Translations under genes and position numbers: made by a program
In this document: one piece after another, positions 15,753 through 23,694 of the stretch
Layout: each line of letters starts with the position of its first letter
How positions within the stretch are numbered: the stretch's first letter is position 1
Assembly (NCBI RefSeq): GCF_038433135.1
Contig: NZ_JBCDMV010000013.1
Location: 1 to 64,000, forward strand
Reading direction: 5' to 3'
Length of the DNA: 64,000 nucleotides
DNA from: Luteococcus sp038433135
Lineage (GTDB): Bacteria; Actinomycetota; Actinomycetes; Propionibacteriales; Propionibacteriaceae
Notes under the pieces: generated by a model
Databases searched by the model: none
What the model was told of the DNA's origin: nothing
The model's input: the letters and a program-made list of their open reading frames with translations, nothing else

Positions 15753-17224
15753 GCCGACTCCTCGAAGCTGCCGGCGAATTCGGCGAGCTCGTCGGCCAGC
15801 GCCGGATCGGGATGCCAGACGGCGGATGTCCCGGCGGTGGCGGCCTGGTAGAGCAGGTGGGTGATCGGCCGGCCGCTTTCCATCGCACCGGTCACCAGCC
15901 GCACCTCGGAGACATAGCGGCGCCGTGTGCCGCCCCGCCAGGTGTCGTCGACGAGCTTGACGTGCACCAGCAGGTGGATGTTGTGGGCTATCTGCCGGTA
16001 GGCCTCGTCGATGCTGACCACTCCGCCCTGCGCCACCCGAGAGGCCAGCCGGTCCATCGTCGATGACGCGGAATGGGAGTGCGTCGTGGACAGGCTACCC
16101 GCGCCACTCTGCATGGCCTCGAACATGGCGGCGGCCTCACCACCGCGCACCTCGCCCACCACCAGCCGGGACAGGTTCTGTCGCAGGGCCTCGGGGATCA
16201 GATCGCCGATGCTGAACTCGCCCATCCGACTGCCGTCGGCGGCTCGCTCCCCCAGGCCAACCTTGGCCTGCAGCGCCAGCATGTTCTGCCGCCCCTCCTG
16301 CAGGTGGGTGAGCAACTCGTAGTCGGTCTCCAGGGTGCCGAAGCGTTCCGTGGTGGGGATCGCGTTGATCATGGCGCGCAGCAGGGTCGTTTTCCCGGCG
16401 CCCTGATCACCGCTGATGACCGCTGATTTGCGCGCCAGGACGGCATCATGCAGCAATTTCGCCACCTGGAGGGGCATCATGCCGCCGTCGGCCAGCTGGC
16501 GCAGCGAGACCTGGGTGAGGATGTGCTGGCGGATGATGATGCTGGGCCGAAAGCTCAACCCGAAGCCGATCGCGTGCAACCGGAAGCGGTCGCCGAGCGC
16601 CAGCGTCATCATCGGGTGGGCGTCGTCGAAGGGACGGCTGGGGGCGGCCGATTCGCCCAGGAAGCGGATGGCTTCCACCAGTTCCTCGTCGGAATCCGCG
16701 ACGGGTGGATGCGGTTCCCGCCGGCCGTCGCCGTACTGCACCATGACCGAATTCCAGCCGTGGATCTCGATGTTCTCCGCGTCGGGAATCTCGAACAGCG
16801 GCTGCAGTCGGCCGTAGCCGAAGATGGCATTCTCCACCGCCGCCGCATAGGACTGCTCCAGCTCGATCGGCCACAGCGCCTGCCCCTCGTGGGCCAGGAT
16901 CTCGGCGTGCTGCCGCACCACCTGCCGGATCACGGAGCGGCCCATCATCCGCCGGTCCTGCGGGCTCATCGCCCGGCCCCGGTCCCCGCTCCAGTGCTCA
17001 CCGACGTCGGTGATCTGTTCCGAGGCCCGGCGGCGCAGTTGGACGACCACGTCCCAGTCGACGGCAGGCTGCTCGGCCGGCTGGCCACTCGACGGCTGCT
17101 CGGGGCGGTTGCGCCTGGTCTCGGGCAGCCCGCGACGAGCGCCTCGCTCCCCGGGCAGGGGCCCAGCCAGGTTGCCCAGCGCCTCGTCCAGTGCCGGTGC
17201 CTCCACGACTGCCCGGCGGCTCAT
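15749..17224 (-). CDS. tadA: TadA/CpaF-type secretion ATPase
   Basis: Cytoplasmic hexameric ATPase of 491 aa that powers Flp pilus assembly. Walker A is GDQGAGKT (272-279), the Walker B region is RLVVGEVRGGEA (353-364) and the His box TTHSHSAS is at 380-387. The N-terminal domain (about 80-250) has the LRRRASEQITDVGEHWSGDR-like start and IEIHGWNSVMVQYGDGR typical of CpaF/VirB11. The first 50 residues are low-complexity and poorly conserved. The start overlaps the tadZ-like stop by four bases and the stop overlaps tadB, so translation is coupled along the operon. Confidence 0.92.
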   Translation of the reverse strand: MSRRAVVEAPALDEALGNLAGPLPGERGARRGLPETRRNRPEQPSSGQPAEQPAVDWDVVVQLRRRASEQITDVGEHWSGDRGRAMSPQDRRMMGRSVIRQVVRQHAEILAHEGQALWPIELEQSYAAAVENAIFGYGRLQPLFEIPDAENIEIHGWNSVMVQYGDGRREPHPPVADSDEELVEAIRFLGESAAPSRPFDDAHPMMTLALGDRFRLHAIGFGLSFRPSIIIRQHILTQVSLRQLADGGMMPLQVAKLLHDAVLARKSAVISGDQGAGKTTLLRAMINAIPTTERFGTLETDYELLTHLQEGRQNMLALQAKVGLGERAADGSRMGEFSIGDLIPEALRQNLSRLVVGEVRGGEAAAMFEAMQSGAGSLSTTHSHSASSTMDRLASRVAQGGVVSIDEAYRQIAHNIHLLVHVKLVDDTWRGGTRRRYVSEVRLVTGAMESGRPITHLLYQAATAGTSAVWHPDPALADELAEFAGSFEESA

Positions 17225-18039
17225 CGGGCACCCCAGTCGACGCTGGACCGGGTTCCGGCCACCACCTCGCTGCGCCGCTGCACCGACTCGGACAGCCGGG
17301 AGGCGCAGGCCTTGTAGCTGCGGGTGAGCATGCCCGTGGTCAGACCCCGCGGTGGAGCTGCACCATCACTGAAGACCCTTGCCTGCTTGGCATCCCAGGC
17401 GATGGTGTGCCGTACCGGGAGCCCGAACTGCTTCTGGATCTCCGAGCTGCCATAGGGCCTGCTCGGGCCCACGACCAGCAGGCCGAGTTGGCAGTGGGCC
17501 GCGAGCGCCTCGGCGTGGGCCTGCACCGTGGGCAGGTGGAGCCGCAACGCCGCGAGCGCCCGCAAGGAGCTTCCGGTCACCACCAACAGCACGTCGCTCG
17601 CCGCCACCAGCGCGGCCGGCAGACCGTCGCGCCCGACCCGTCCGGCGTCAACCAGCACGTCGGTGCCACCGGAGCCCTGGGCCACGAAGGAGTCGGCCAG
17701 CTCCTGCCAGATCGGGGCGAACAGCCCGACCGCGCCGGGATGGGTGAAGCCGGGCAGGTAGCGCCGGTCGCGTTCGCCGTCGTGCAGCCGGACGGTCTGC
17801 AGCCACATCTCCTCGGAGAGCTGCCGATGTTCACGATGGATCGCGGCCAGCTGCCCCAGCCCACGCCCGCCCAGGTCCGTGCCGCGCAGCCACCCCGCCG
17901 GAATGCTCTGGGCGGGATCGCGGTCACAGTCGGCCAGCAGCACGTCGCGTGGCCAGTTCAGCGCCAGCCCCAGGGCGGTGGTGGTGACCCCGGGCGATCC
18001 GGTGGCGCTGGCCAGGGTGATGACCGCCATCTCAGCCAC
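17221..18039 (-). CDS. tadZ: TadZ/CpaE-like ParA-family protein
   Basis: A 272-aa MinD/ParA-fold protein. A deviant Walker A, SATGSPGVTTTALGLAL, lies at residues 11-27, and LLADCDRDPAQSIPAGWL and DVLVDAGRVGRDGLPAALVA follow. TadZ/CpaE proteins place the pilus machine in the cell. The usual DxD motif is partly kept (DCDRDP), but the central Walker Lys is replaced, as is common in TadZ. Two starts are possible: GTG 18039, overlapping the upstream stop, or ATG 18030 just after it with a GGTGG motif. I report the longer form. Confidence 0.75.
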   Translation of the reverse strand: MAEMAVITLASATGSPGVTTTALGLALNWPRDVLLADCDRDPAQSIPAGWLRGTDLGGRGLGQLAAIHREHRQLSEEMWLQTVRLHDGERDRRYLPGFTHPGAVGLFAPIWQELADSFVAQGSGGTDVLVDAGRVGRDGLPAALVAASDVLLVVTGSSLRALAALRLHLPTVQAHAEALAAHCQLGLLVVGPSRPYGSSEIQKQFGLPVRHTIAWDAKQARVFSDGAAPPRGLTTGMLTRSYKACASRLSESVQRRSEVVAGTRSSVDWGAR

Positions 18040-18694
18040 CCGCCTTGCGGACGACCACCAGCAGATCCCGCGCCGAGAGGTCCGCCACGCGGGAGGCCTG
18101 GGCTTCCGGCACCGCGACGTCGAGGGTCTGGCTGGAGCCGTCGGGCAGGGTGCGCGGCGCGGTCACGACGCTGGCATCCACCACCAAAGCGGAGGATTCA
18201 TGCTTGTCGGAGGTGACTTCCACCAGTTGGATCGGGGTTCCCGCGGGCATCGTCTCCACCGGGACCCGGCCGGCCGCCAGCTTGAGGCCCAGCTGGGCGC
18301 TTCCGGCGGGCAGCTTCGGCTCGCCCACCGAGCCGGCCCCGACCAGGGACCCGGCCGCCAGATCGACCAGTGCCTGCTTGCCCACCAGGGAGGGCAACTG
18401 CTCCGCATCGACGGTGTGCACTCCGGGCGCGGGGCCGATGGTCACCACCGCCAGATCGGTGGCATGCACCACCTCGCCGCGAGGCACCGAGCGCTGCATC
18501 ACGACCACCTGGTTGGCATGCGAGGCCTCCTGGTAGGCCATCGCCCCACCGAGCCCGCCGAGGCAGGCGAGGAGCAGGCCGGCCGCGACCAGACGGGGAC
18601 TGCGACGCGGCCTCAGGTGTGAGGCAAGGGCCGCAGGGCGGTCCCTGTCGACGGGTGGCGCGGCGGCGGTCTCGGATGTTGCGGTGCGGAGCAT
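18032..18694 (-). CDS. SAF-domain protein (CpaB/RcpC-like)
   Basis: A 220-aa protein, first gene of the tad operon. One membrane segment (about 31-53, VAAGLLLACLGGLGGAMAY) is followed by an SAF domain (about 60-130) with the typical VPRGEVVHATDLAVV and LVDLAAGSLVGAGSV stretches. CpaB/RcpC proteins act in the envelope to steady the Flp pilus channel. ATG 18694 is preceded at seven bases by CACATT, a possible -10 for a leaderless message. The frame is open 120 bases further up, but that part runs through DnaA-box sequences and looks non-coding. Confidence 0.78.
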   Translation of the reverse strand: MLRTATSETAAAPPVDRDRPAALASHLRPRRSPRLVAAGLLLACLGGLGGAMAYQEASHANQVVVMQRSVPRGEVVHATDLAVVTIGPAPGVHTVDAEQLPSLVGKQALVDLAAGSLVGAGSVGEPKLPAGSAQLGLKLAAGRVPVETMPAGTPIQLVEVTSDKHESSALVVDASVVTAPRTLPDGSSQTLDVAVPEAQASRVADLSARDLLVVVRKAGG

Positions 18695-18746
18695 GCGGCC
18701 GAATGTGGCACGCCGGTGCGCAACCGATCGACCGTCATATGGCGGT

Positions 18747-18816
18747 TGTGGATAACCCGCGAGTTGTCCACAGTTATCCACAATCTTCTGTGGAAAAGTC
18801 GTCCTTCTGTGCACAA
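18747..18816. promoter_or_regulatory. Cluster of DnaA-box-like sites upstream of the tad operon
   Basis: Five box-like 9-mers lie within 70 bases: TGTGGATAA (18747-18755, perfect on the minus strand), TTGTCCACA (18764-18772), TTATCCACA (18774-18782, perfect E. coli-type box), TGTGGAAAA (18789-18797) and TGTGCACAA (18808-18816). They lie 53-122 bases upstream of the first tad gene. DnaA binding here is a strong sequence-based expectation; its purpose is unknown. Confidence 0.65.
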
Positions 18817-18979
18817 GTCCTAGTCAGCTGGCCCGCGGCGAATCCACGAATGATGGGCGATGAACCCCATCCGCCACGCTCGCAGCGCAGGTGTTTACCC
18901 TGAATTCATCTTCTGCTCACCCTCCGGGCGGGGAACCCCACTCTCCCGGTCGGGTCTGCATGCCTCTGTGCGCGCCGGT

Positions 18980-18991
18980 TGAGGTACCTCA
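18980..18991. promoter_or_regulatory. Perfect 12-bp palindrome upstream of ald
   Basis: TGAGGTACCTCA is a perfect palindrome in the 489-base gap between the tad operon and ald, about 190 bases before ald. Possibly an operator; no regulator can be named. Confidence 0.35.
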
Positions 18992-19001
18992 GAAGCCACT
19001 G

Positions 19002-19080
19002 CCGAAGATCCTTCGGAAGAAGCACGCCCTTGGGTATGTTCTTCGGTTGGAGGAATTGATCGGAGTCGAAGATCATTCGG
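19002..19080 (+). promoter_or_regulatory. Two repeated palindromes upstream of ald
   Basis: CCGAAGATCCTTCGG (19002-19016) and TCGAAGATCATTCGG (19066-19080) are near-identical palindromes 64 bases apart, with a half site CTTCGG at about 19041-19046. A -10-like TATGTT (19035-19040) lies between them. In mycobacteria ald is controlled by the Lrp/AsnC protein AldR, and an Lrp/AsnC gene lies at 21965-22480, so these are candidate binding sites. The rest of the gap 18817-19183 shows nothing else I can name. Confidence 0.5.
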
Positions 19081-19183
19081 TCTTTGACCGCACCTCTTCA
19101 AAGTGGACCCCCATCCGGCCAACACTCGTCCTACTGGATGCCGCCGAACGGCCTGCGGCACCAACCGTCCAATGGAGGATGAC

Positions 19184-20299
19184 ATGCGTATTTCCGTACC
19201 CACAGAGGTCAAGAACAACGAGTTCCGCGTCGGCATCACCCCCGTCGGTGTGCACGAACTGGTCAAGCACGGCCACGAGGTGTTCATCCAGAAGGGTGCC
19301 GGGCTTGGATCGTCGATCACCGATGAGGAGTACATCGAGCAGGGAGCAAAGATGCTCGACACTGCCGATGAAACCTGGGCCACCGGCGAGATGGTGATCA
19401 AGGTCAAGGAGCCGATCGAGCAGGAGTACGGCTTCCTGCGCGAAGACCAGATCCTGTTCACCTACCTGCACCTGGCCGCCGACAAGCCGCAGACCGACGC
19501 CCTGCTGAAGGCCGGCACCACCGGCATCGCCTACGAGACCGTGCAGCTGCCCGACCGCTCGCTGCCGCTGCTCTACCCGATGAGCGAGGTTGCCGGTTGC
19601 CTGGCTCCGCAGGTGGGCGCAGCGCACCTGATGAAGGCCAATGGCGGCCGGGGCGTGTTGCTCGGCGGCGTCGGCGGCGTCCAGCAGGCCAAGGTGGTCA
19701 TCCTGGGTGGCGGCACCGCCGGCCAGAATGCCGCGCAGATCGCGATGGGCATGGGCGCCGACGTGACCATGCTCGACGTCGACCTGAACAAGCTGCGCCA
19801 GTCCTACTGGCGCTACGGCAACAAGGTGCACGCCCTGGCCTCCTCGGCGCTGACCGTGCGCGAGCAGGTGCTGGCGGCCGACCTGGTGATCGGCACCGTG
19901 CTGATCCCCGGCGCCAAGGCGCCCAAGCTGGTCACCAATGAGATGGTCTCCCAGATGAAGCCCGGATCGGTGCTCGTCGACGTCGCCATCGACCAGGGCG
20001 GCTGCTTCGAGGATTCGCACCCCACCACCCATGCCGATCCCACCTTCACGGTGCACAACTCGGTCTTCTACTGCGTCGCCAACATGCCCGGCGCCGTGCC
20101 GAACACCTCCACCTGGGCACTGACCAATGCCACCCTGCCCTATGCTGTGAAGCTGGCGGACAAGGGCTGGAAGAAGGCACTGCAGGAGGATGAGGCGCTG
20201 GCCAAGGGCCTCAACACCCACCAGGGCAAGGTCACCTTCTCGGGCGTCGCCGAGGCCTTCGACATGGAATGCACCCCGCTGGCGGAGATCCTGAAGTAG
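19184..20299 (+). CDS. ald: Alanine dehydrogenase
   Basis: NAD-dependent L-alanine dehydrogenase of 371 aa, interconverting alanine with pyruvate and ammonia. All expected catalytic positions are present with standard numbering: R15, K75 and H96 for substrate, and the NAD-binding loop VILGGGTAGQNAAQIA near 170-185. Length matches the family. GGAGG stands five bases before ATG 19184. It is followed by a strong stem-loop and cycA, which imports alanine, then an Lrp/AsnC gene. Palindromes at 19002-19080 suggest local regulation. Role: use of alanine as carbon and nitrogen source or redox balancing under low oxygen. Confidence 0.95.
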   Translation: MRISVPTEVKNNEFRVGITPVGVHELVKHGHEVFIQKGAGLGSSITDEEYIEQGAKMLDTADETWATGEMVIKVKEPIEQEYGFLREDQILFTYLHLAADKPQTDALLKAGTTGIAYETVQLPDRSLPLLYPMSEVAGCLAPQVGAAHLMKANGGRGVLLGGVGGVQQAKVVILGGGTAGQNAAQIAMGMGADVTMLDVDLNKLRQSYWRYGNKVHALASSALTVREQVLAADLVIGTVLIPGAKAPKLVTNEMVSQMKPGSVLVDVAIDQGGCFEDSHPTTHADPTFTVHNSVFYCVANMPGAVPNTSTWALTNATLPYAVKLADKGWKKALQEDEALAKGLNTHQGKVTFSGVAEAFDMECTPLAEILK

Positions 20300-20343
20300 T
20301 TCACCACCGCAGGGGGCGAACAGACCGGCGGTCCCCTGCCGCA

Positions 20344-20394
20344 GGCCGTCCTTGCGGAGCGCGTCCCCAGGACCGCTCCGCAAGGGGCACGGCC
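20344..20394 (+). terminator. Strong stem-loop between ald and cycA
   Basis: CCTTGCGGAGCG (20350-20361) and CGCTCCGCAAGG (20374-20385) form a perfect 12-bp stem; an outer GGCCGT/ACGGCC pair (20344-20349, 20389-20394) extends it across a three-base bulge. No T-run follows. It may be a partial terminator or mRNA stabiliser giving ald and cycA unequal expression. Confidence 0.6.
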
Positions 20395-20431
20395 CCACAA
20401 ATTCCCACCAGGAGAACAAAGGAGTCCTCCC

Positions 20432-21955
20432 ATGACTGACACCGGCACCACAGATTCCACACCCATCCCACCCAGTTCTCGGCGCCCCACGACGGGCATC
20501 GGAGCGCAGGAGATGCAGCTGCAGCGCGGCCTGACCAATCGTCACCTGCAACTGATCGCCATCGGCGGCGCCATTGGCACGGGACTCTTCCTCGGCTCCG
20601 GCCGCACGATCCACCTGGCGGGTCCGTCGATCCTGCTCGTCTACGCCGTCATCGGCTTCTTCCTCTTCTTCGTGATGCGAGCCATGGGCGAGCTGTTGCT
20701 GTCCAACCTCGCCTACAAGTCCTTCGCGGACTTCGCCACAGATCTGATCGGCCCCTGGGCCGGCTTCTACATCGGCTGGACCTACTGGATGTGCTGGGTG
20801 GTGATCGGCATCGCCGACACCGTCGCCATCTGCGGCTATCTGGCCGTCTGGTTCCCGGACCTGCCCAAGTGGATCCCGGCGTTGTGCGTCGTGCTGCTGC
20901 TGACCGCACTCAACATGGTGGCCGTGCGGCTCTTCGGGGAGCTGGAGTTCTGGTTTGCCATGATCAAGATCGTCACCATCGTCGCCCTGATCTTTGTCGG
21001 CGGCTACCTGGCGCTGACCGCCTTCCAGCCGCCGCAGGCCGGCGCCCCGGCCGCGTCGATCACCCACCTGTGGGACCGCGGTGGCTTCTTCCCGACCGGA
21101 TTCTCGGGCTTCCTGGCCGGCTTCCAGATCGCCATCTTCAGCTTCCAGGGCATCGAGATGGCTGGCACCGCCGCCGCCGAGACCGCCGACCCGACGCACA
21201 ACCTGCCCAAGGCGATCAACTCCATCCCCGCCCGCGTGCTGATCTTCTACGTCTTCGCGCTCGGCGTCATCATGTCCGTTGTTCCCTGGGATCTGCTCGA
21301 TCCGGAACACAGCCCCTTCGTGACCATGTTCGGCTTCATCGGCATCGTGATTGCCTTCCACGTGATCAACTTCGTGGTGCTCACCTCGGCCGCCTCGTCG
21401 GCCAACTCGGGTGTCTACTCCACCTCACGGATCATGTACGGCCTCGCGCGGGAGAAGGACTCCCCGGAGATCTTCGCCAAGCTCTCCTCCCGCCACATCC
21501 CGCGCAATGCCCTGATCCTGACGGCCTTCTGCATCTCGCCCGCCATCATCATGGTCTCGATCGAGGGTTCCGTGATGGACGCCTTCAGCATGATCGCCGG
21601 CGTCTCCTCGGTGCTGTACATCTCCGTGTGGGGCCTGATCATGGTCAGCTACCTGCGCTACCTGAAGAAGTTCCCGGAGCGGCACGCCACGTCGGCCTTC
21701 AAGATGCCGCTGCCGCACGTCATGCCGTGGGCCACGCTGGTCTTCTTCGCCCTGGTCTTCGTCGTGCTGGGCCTGAGCGAGGATTCCCGGATGTCCCTGC
21801 TGGCGGCACCCATCTGGGTGGGCCTGATGGCGATCATCTTCCGCCTGATGAAGCCGGTCAAGGCCACCAAGGAGCCGCTCGACTTCGACGCGATGCGTGA
21901 CGTCGAGGCCGCTGCCCATGGGGCCGAGGCCTACGGTCGCACCACCAATGGGTAG
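20432..21955 (+). CDS. cycA: CycA-like D-alanine/D-serine/glycine:proton symporter
   Basis: APC-family amino acid permease of 507 aa with about 12 membrane helices. The N-terminal signature LTNRHLQLIAIGGAIGTGLF, then FFVMRAMGELLLSNL, LIGPWAGFYIGWTYW and VLTSAASSANSGVYSTSR match E. coli CycA closely as I recall it. It imports D-alanine, D-serine, glycine and probably L-alanine. AAAGGAG precedes ATG 20432. It lies 132 bases after ald and nine bases before an Lrp/AsnC gene, which makes an alanine uptake and deamination unit. Confidence 0.9.
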   Translation: MTDTGTTDSTPIPPSSRRPTTGIGAQEMQLQRGLTNRHLQLIAIGGAIGTGLFLGSGRTIHLAGPSILLVYAVIGFFLFFVMRAMGELLLSNLAYKSFADFATDLIGPWAGFYIGWTYWMCWVVIGIADTVAICGYLAVWFPDLPKWIPALCVVLLLTALNMVAVRLFGELEFWFAMIKIVTIVALIFVGGYLALTAFQPPQAGAPAASITHLWDRGGFFPTGFSGFLAGFQIAIFSFQGIEMAGTAAAETADPTHNLPKAINSIPARVLIFYVFALGVIMSVVPWDLLDPEHSPFVTMFGFIGIVIAFHVINFVVLTSAASSANSGVYSTSRIMYGLAREKDSPEIFAKLSSRHIPRNALILTAFCISPAIIMVSIEGSVMDAFSMIAGVSSVLYISVWGLIMVSYLRYLKKFPERHATSAFKMPLPHVMPWATLVFFALVFVVLGLSEDSRMSLLAAPIWVGLMAIIFRLMKPVKATKEPLDFDAMRDVEAAAHGAEAYGRTTNG

Positions 21956-21964
21956 TCTCATGGA

Positions 21965-22480
21965 GTGACCACTTCGGGTTCTCGGTCCGGGCAAGGAAGC
22001 CCACGGGGAAAGCAGCCACGGCAGCTGGACGGCACTGATCGTCAGATCCTCCAGCTGCTGATGGCCAATGGGCGAATGAGCAATGCGGCCCTGGCAGCCG
22101 CCACCTCAACCGCCGAGTCCACCAGCCATGCACGCGTGCAAGCCCTGAGGGAGGCGGGAGTGATCACAGGCATTCACGCCGACGTGGACACCGCCGCCCT
22201 CGGGCGTCCACTGCAGGCGCTGATCTTCATCCGGATCCACTCCGGATCCCGGGAAGAACTGGAGAAGGAGGCGGACCGGCTCGCGGAACTCACACCCGTG
22301 CTGCACGTGCTTTTCCTGGGTGGGCACTGCGACTTCGTCGTCTGGGCAGCGTTGGCCGATCCGGCCGAGCTGCGCAAGTTCGTGCTGGAAGACCTCAGCC
22401 GGGATCGGGCGATTGCCAATACCGAGACCTGCGTGATCATGGAACACCGCCGTGGGCAGGCCTTCGACCTGACCAACTGA
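21965..22480 (+). CDS. Lrp/AsnC-family regulator, AldR-like
   Basis: A 171-aa feast/famine regulator. The N-terminal HTH is at residues about 22-65 (LDGTDRQILQLLMANGRMSN, then a recognition helix ending VQALREAGVI), followed by the RAM ligand-binding domain (about 75-160, IFIRIHSGSREELE and VLFLGGHCDFVVWAALAD). The start is GTG 21965. TAGTCT six bases before it overlaps the cycA stop codon and could be a -10 for a leaderless message, so it may be read both from cycA and on its own. Neighbours suggest control of ald and cycA by an amino acid ligand. Confidence 0.88.
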   Translation: MTTSGSRSGQGSPRGKQPRQLDGTDRQILQLLMANGRMSNAALAAATSTAESTSHARVQALREAGVITGIHADVDTAALGRPLQALIFIRIHSGSREELEKEADRLAELTPVLHVLFLGGHCDFVVWAALADPAELRKFVLEDLSRDRAIANTETCVIMEHRRGQAFDLTN

Positions 22481-22647
22481 ACGGACCGGTGGTACTCCTC
22501 CCCGCCCGTTCAGTGTCACCAGCGCTTTGCCGACGCCGCTCAGGGTTACCCCGATACCGCCCCCCACCCCAGTTCACCCGGGGGGATGAGCGCGGACGAG
22601 CCTCCGGGATGATGTGCGCTGAGGCACCCGACAAGGACAGTGGATAC

Positions 22648-22743
22648 ATGATCATCCACAGCCTCAGCATCATCCTCGCCATGATCGCCATCGTCCTGAT
22701 CGCCGGCATGGCCATCACCCCACTGCTCGCCGACGAGTTCTGA
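22648..22743 (+). CDS. Putative 31-aa single-helix membrane protein
   Basis: A short frame encoding a polar tip, one hydrophobic helix (about residues 5-25, LSIILAMIAIVLIAGMAITP) and the tail LLADEF. ATG 22648 has AAGGA ten bases upstream; earlier in-frame ATGs at 22609 and 22612 would add a polar leader. No homologue is known to me. It lies between the Lrp gene and the convergent FMN-reductase gene. The compact hydrophobic design supports a real small protein, but evidence is limited to composition and a ribosome-site-like motif. Confidence 0.4.
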   Translation: MIIHSLSIILAMIAIVLIAGMAITPLLADEF

Positions 22744-22752
22744 CCCGACCGC

Positions 22753-23400
22753 TCAGATGGCGTCGAACATCTCCTCGAAGCTCCGGGTCAGGGTGAAGTC
22801 CCCCACCGTCGCGCCCTGCGCCTTCCTGGCCGGGATCGCGCTCGGCGCGGCGGCAGCCTCGTCCTGCAGCGCCTCGGGAAGCGACTCGCCGGTGCGCAAC
22901 CGCATCATGGCCGCCAGTTCCCGACCGGCCTTCGTGATCCGTGCTTGCAGCCCGGAGTCCGCATCGCCCCAGTCCGACGTCGCCGCAAAGACCGCGGTCG
23001 GCACCACGGCCGCCTTCAGGTAGAAGAACAGCGGCAGCAGCGCCTGGTCGATCGCCAGGGAGTGCCGCTCGGTGCCGCCGGTCGCGGCCAGCAGGACGGG
23101 CTTGTCCAACAGGGCGCCCTCGTGCAGCACATCGAAGAACATCTTGAACAGCCCGGAGAAGGACGCGTTGAAGACCGGGCTGACCACCACCAGCCCGTCG
23201 GCCGCCACCACATGCTCCACGGCCTGGCGCAGGGCCGGGGAGTGCACCCGGGTCAGCAACGCATTCACCAGGTCATGGGCCAGCAGGCGCAGCTCGATCT
23301 GCTCCACCTCATCGGCTGCCGCCACCGCGGCCAACCGCTCGGCCAACAGATGGCTGCTGGACGGCTCGCCGAGCCCGGCACTGATCGCTACGACCTTCAT
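22753..23400 (-). CDS. CE1759-type FMN reductase
   Basis: Flavodoxin-fold NAD(P)H:FMN reductase of 215 aa that supplies reduced flavin. It has the N-terminal MKVVAISAGLGEPSSSHLLA phosphate-loop region and VVVSPVFNASFSGLFKMFFD (about 80-99) contacting flavin; the C-terminal tail (about 180-215) is family-specific. GAGGGAG precedes ATG 23400. In many actinobacteria this reductase type is encoded next to a CE1758-type luciferase-like oxidoreductase. Here that partner lies 2.2 kb away (25616-26788), with a MATE gene, a hairpin repeat and a small membrane-protein gene between. Confidence 0.8.
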   Translation of the reverse strand: MKVVAISAGLGEPSSSHLLAERLAAVAAADEVEQIELRLLAHDLVNALLTRVHSPALRQAVEHVVAADGLVVVSPVFNASFSGLFKMFFDVLHEGALLDKPVLLAATGGTERHSLAIDQALLPLFFYLKAAVVPTAVFAATSDWGDADSGLQARITKAGRELAAMMRLRTGESLPEALQDEAAAAPSAIPARKAQGATVGDFTLTRSFEEMFDAI

Positions 23401-23517
23401 GACTCCCTCACGGTTGACTCCGCTCCGGACAACACGCGGGCGGACCCAGACATTCCACACCATCGGATGCCCTCACCGCTGGCCGGGACCTCGACACAGG
23501 GTGGATCGATCGTCCAA

Positions 23518-23618
23518 TTCCGAGAATCGACCTCTGGAATCTGCCAAGAGGCGGCCTGTGGCCACGCCCCCGCGGGAAGCGGTGCCCCGGGCCGAAATCC
23601 TGAGGTCGGTTCTCGGAA
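23518..23618 (+). repeat. Long-hairpin element, family A copy 2
   Basis: TTCCGAGAATCGACCTC (23518-23534) pairs with GAGGTCGGTTCTCGGAA (23602-23618) over 17 positions with a single G-T pair. The left arm and GCCGAAAT (23591-23598) are shared with the element at 8297-8387, in the same orientation. It occupies the 294-base divergent gap between the FMN-reductase and MATE genes, upstream of the MATE promoter. Confidence 0.65.
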
Positions 23619-23681
23619 GATGCCCAACCCCTGCCGTGATCGCTCGACAGGGGTTGGAGGCGGTGGATCCTGCGGTCCGCC

Positions 23682-23687
23682 TAGAGT
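23682..23687 (+). promoter_or_regulatory. -10 hexamer of the leaderless MATE gene
   Basis: TAGAGT ends seven bases before GTG 23695. The fixed spacing selects this GTG as start even though the frame is open far upstream. Confidence 0.6.
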
Positions 23688-23694
23688 GGCGGGC

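Noticed and set aside
18747..18816. The DnaA-box cluster as the chromosome origin
   Set aside because: No dnaA, dnaN, rpmH or gidB is nearby, there is no AT-rich unwinding region, and only five boxes are present, so a regulatory or titration role is more likely than oriC.
19073..21361. Very long minus-strand frame opposite ald and cycA
   Set aside because: It is the antisense of two well-supported genes, with His/Gly/Asp-biased content and no domains.
22945..23694. N-terminal extension of the MATE protein
   Set aside because: It crosses the FMN-reductase gene and the hairpin repeat; GTG 23695 has a -10 at leaderless spacing and begins the known MATE N-terminus.
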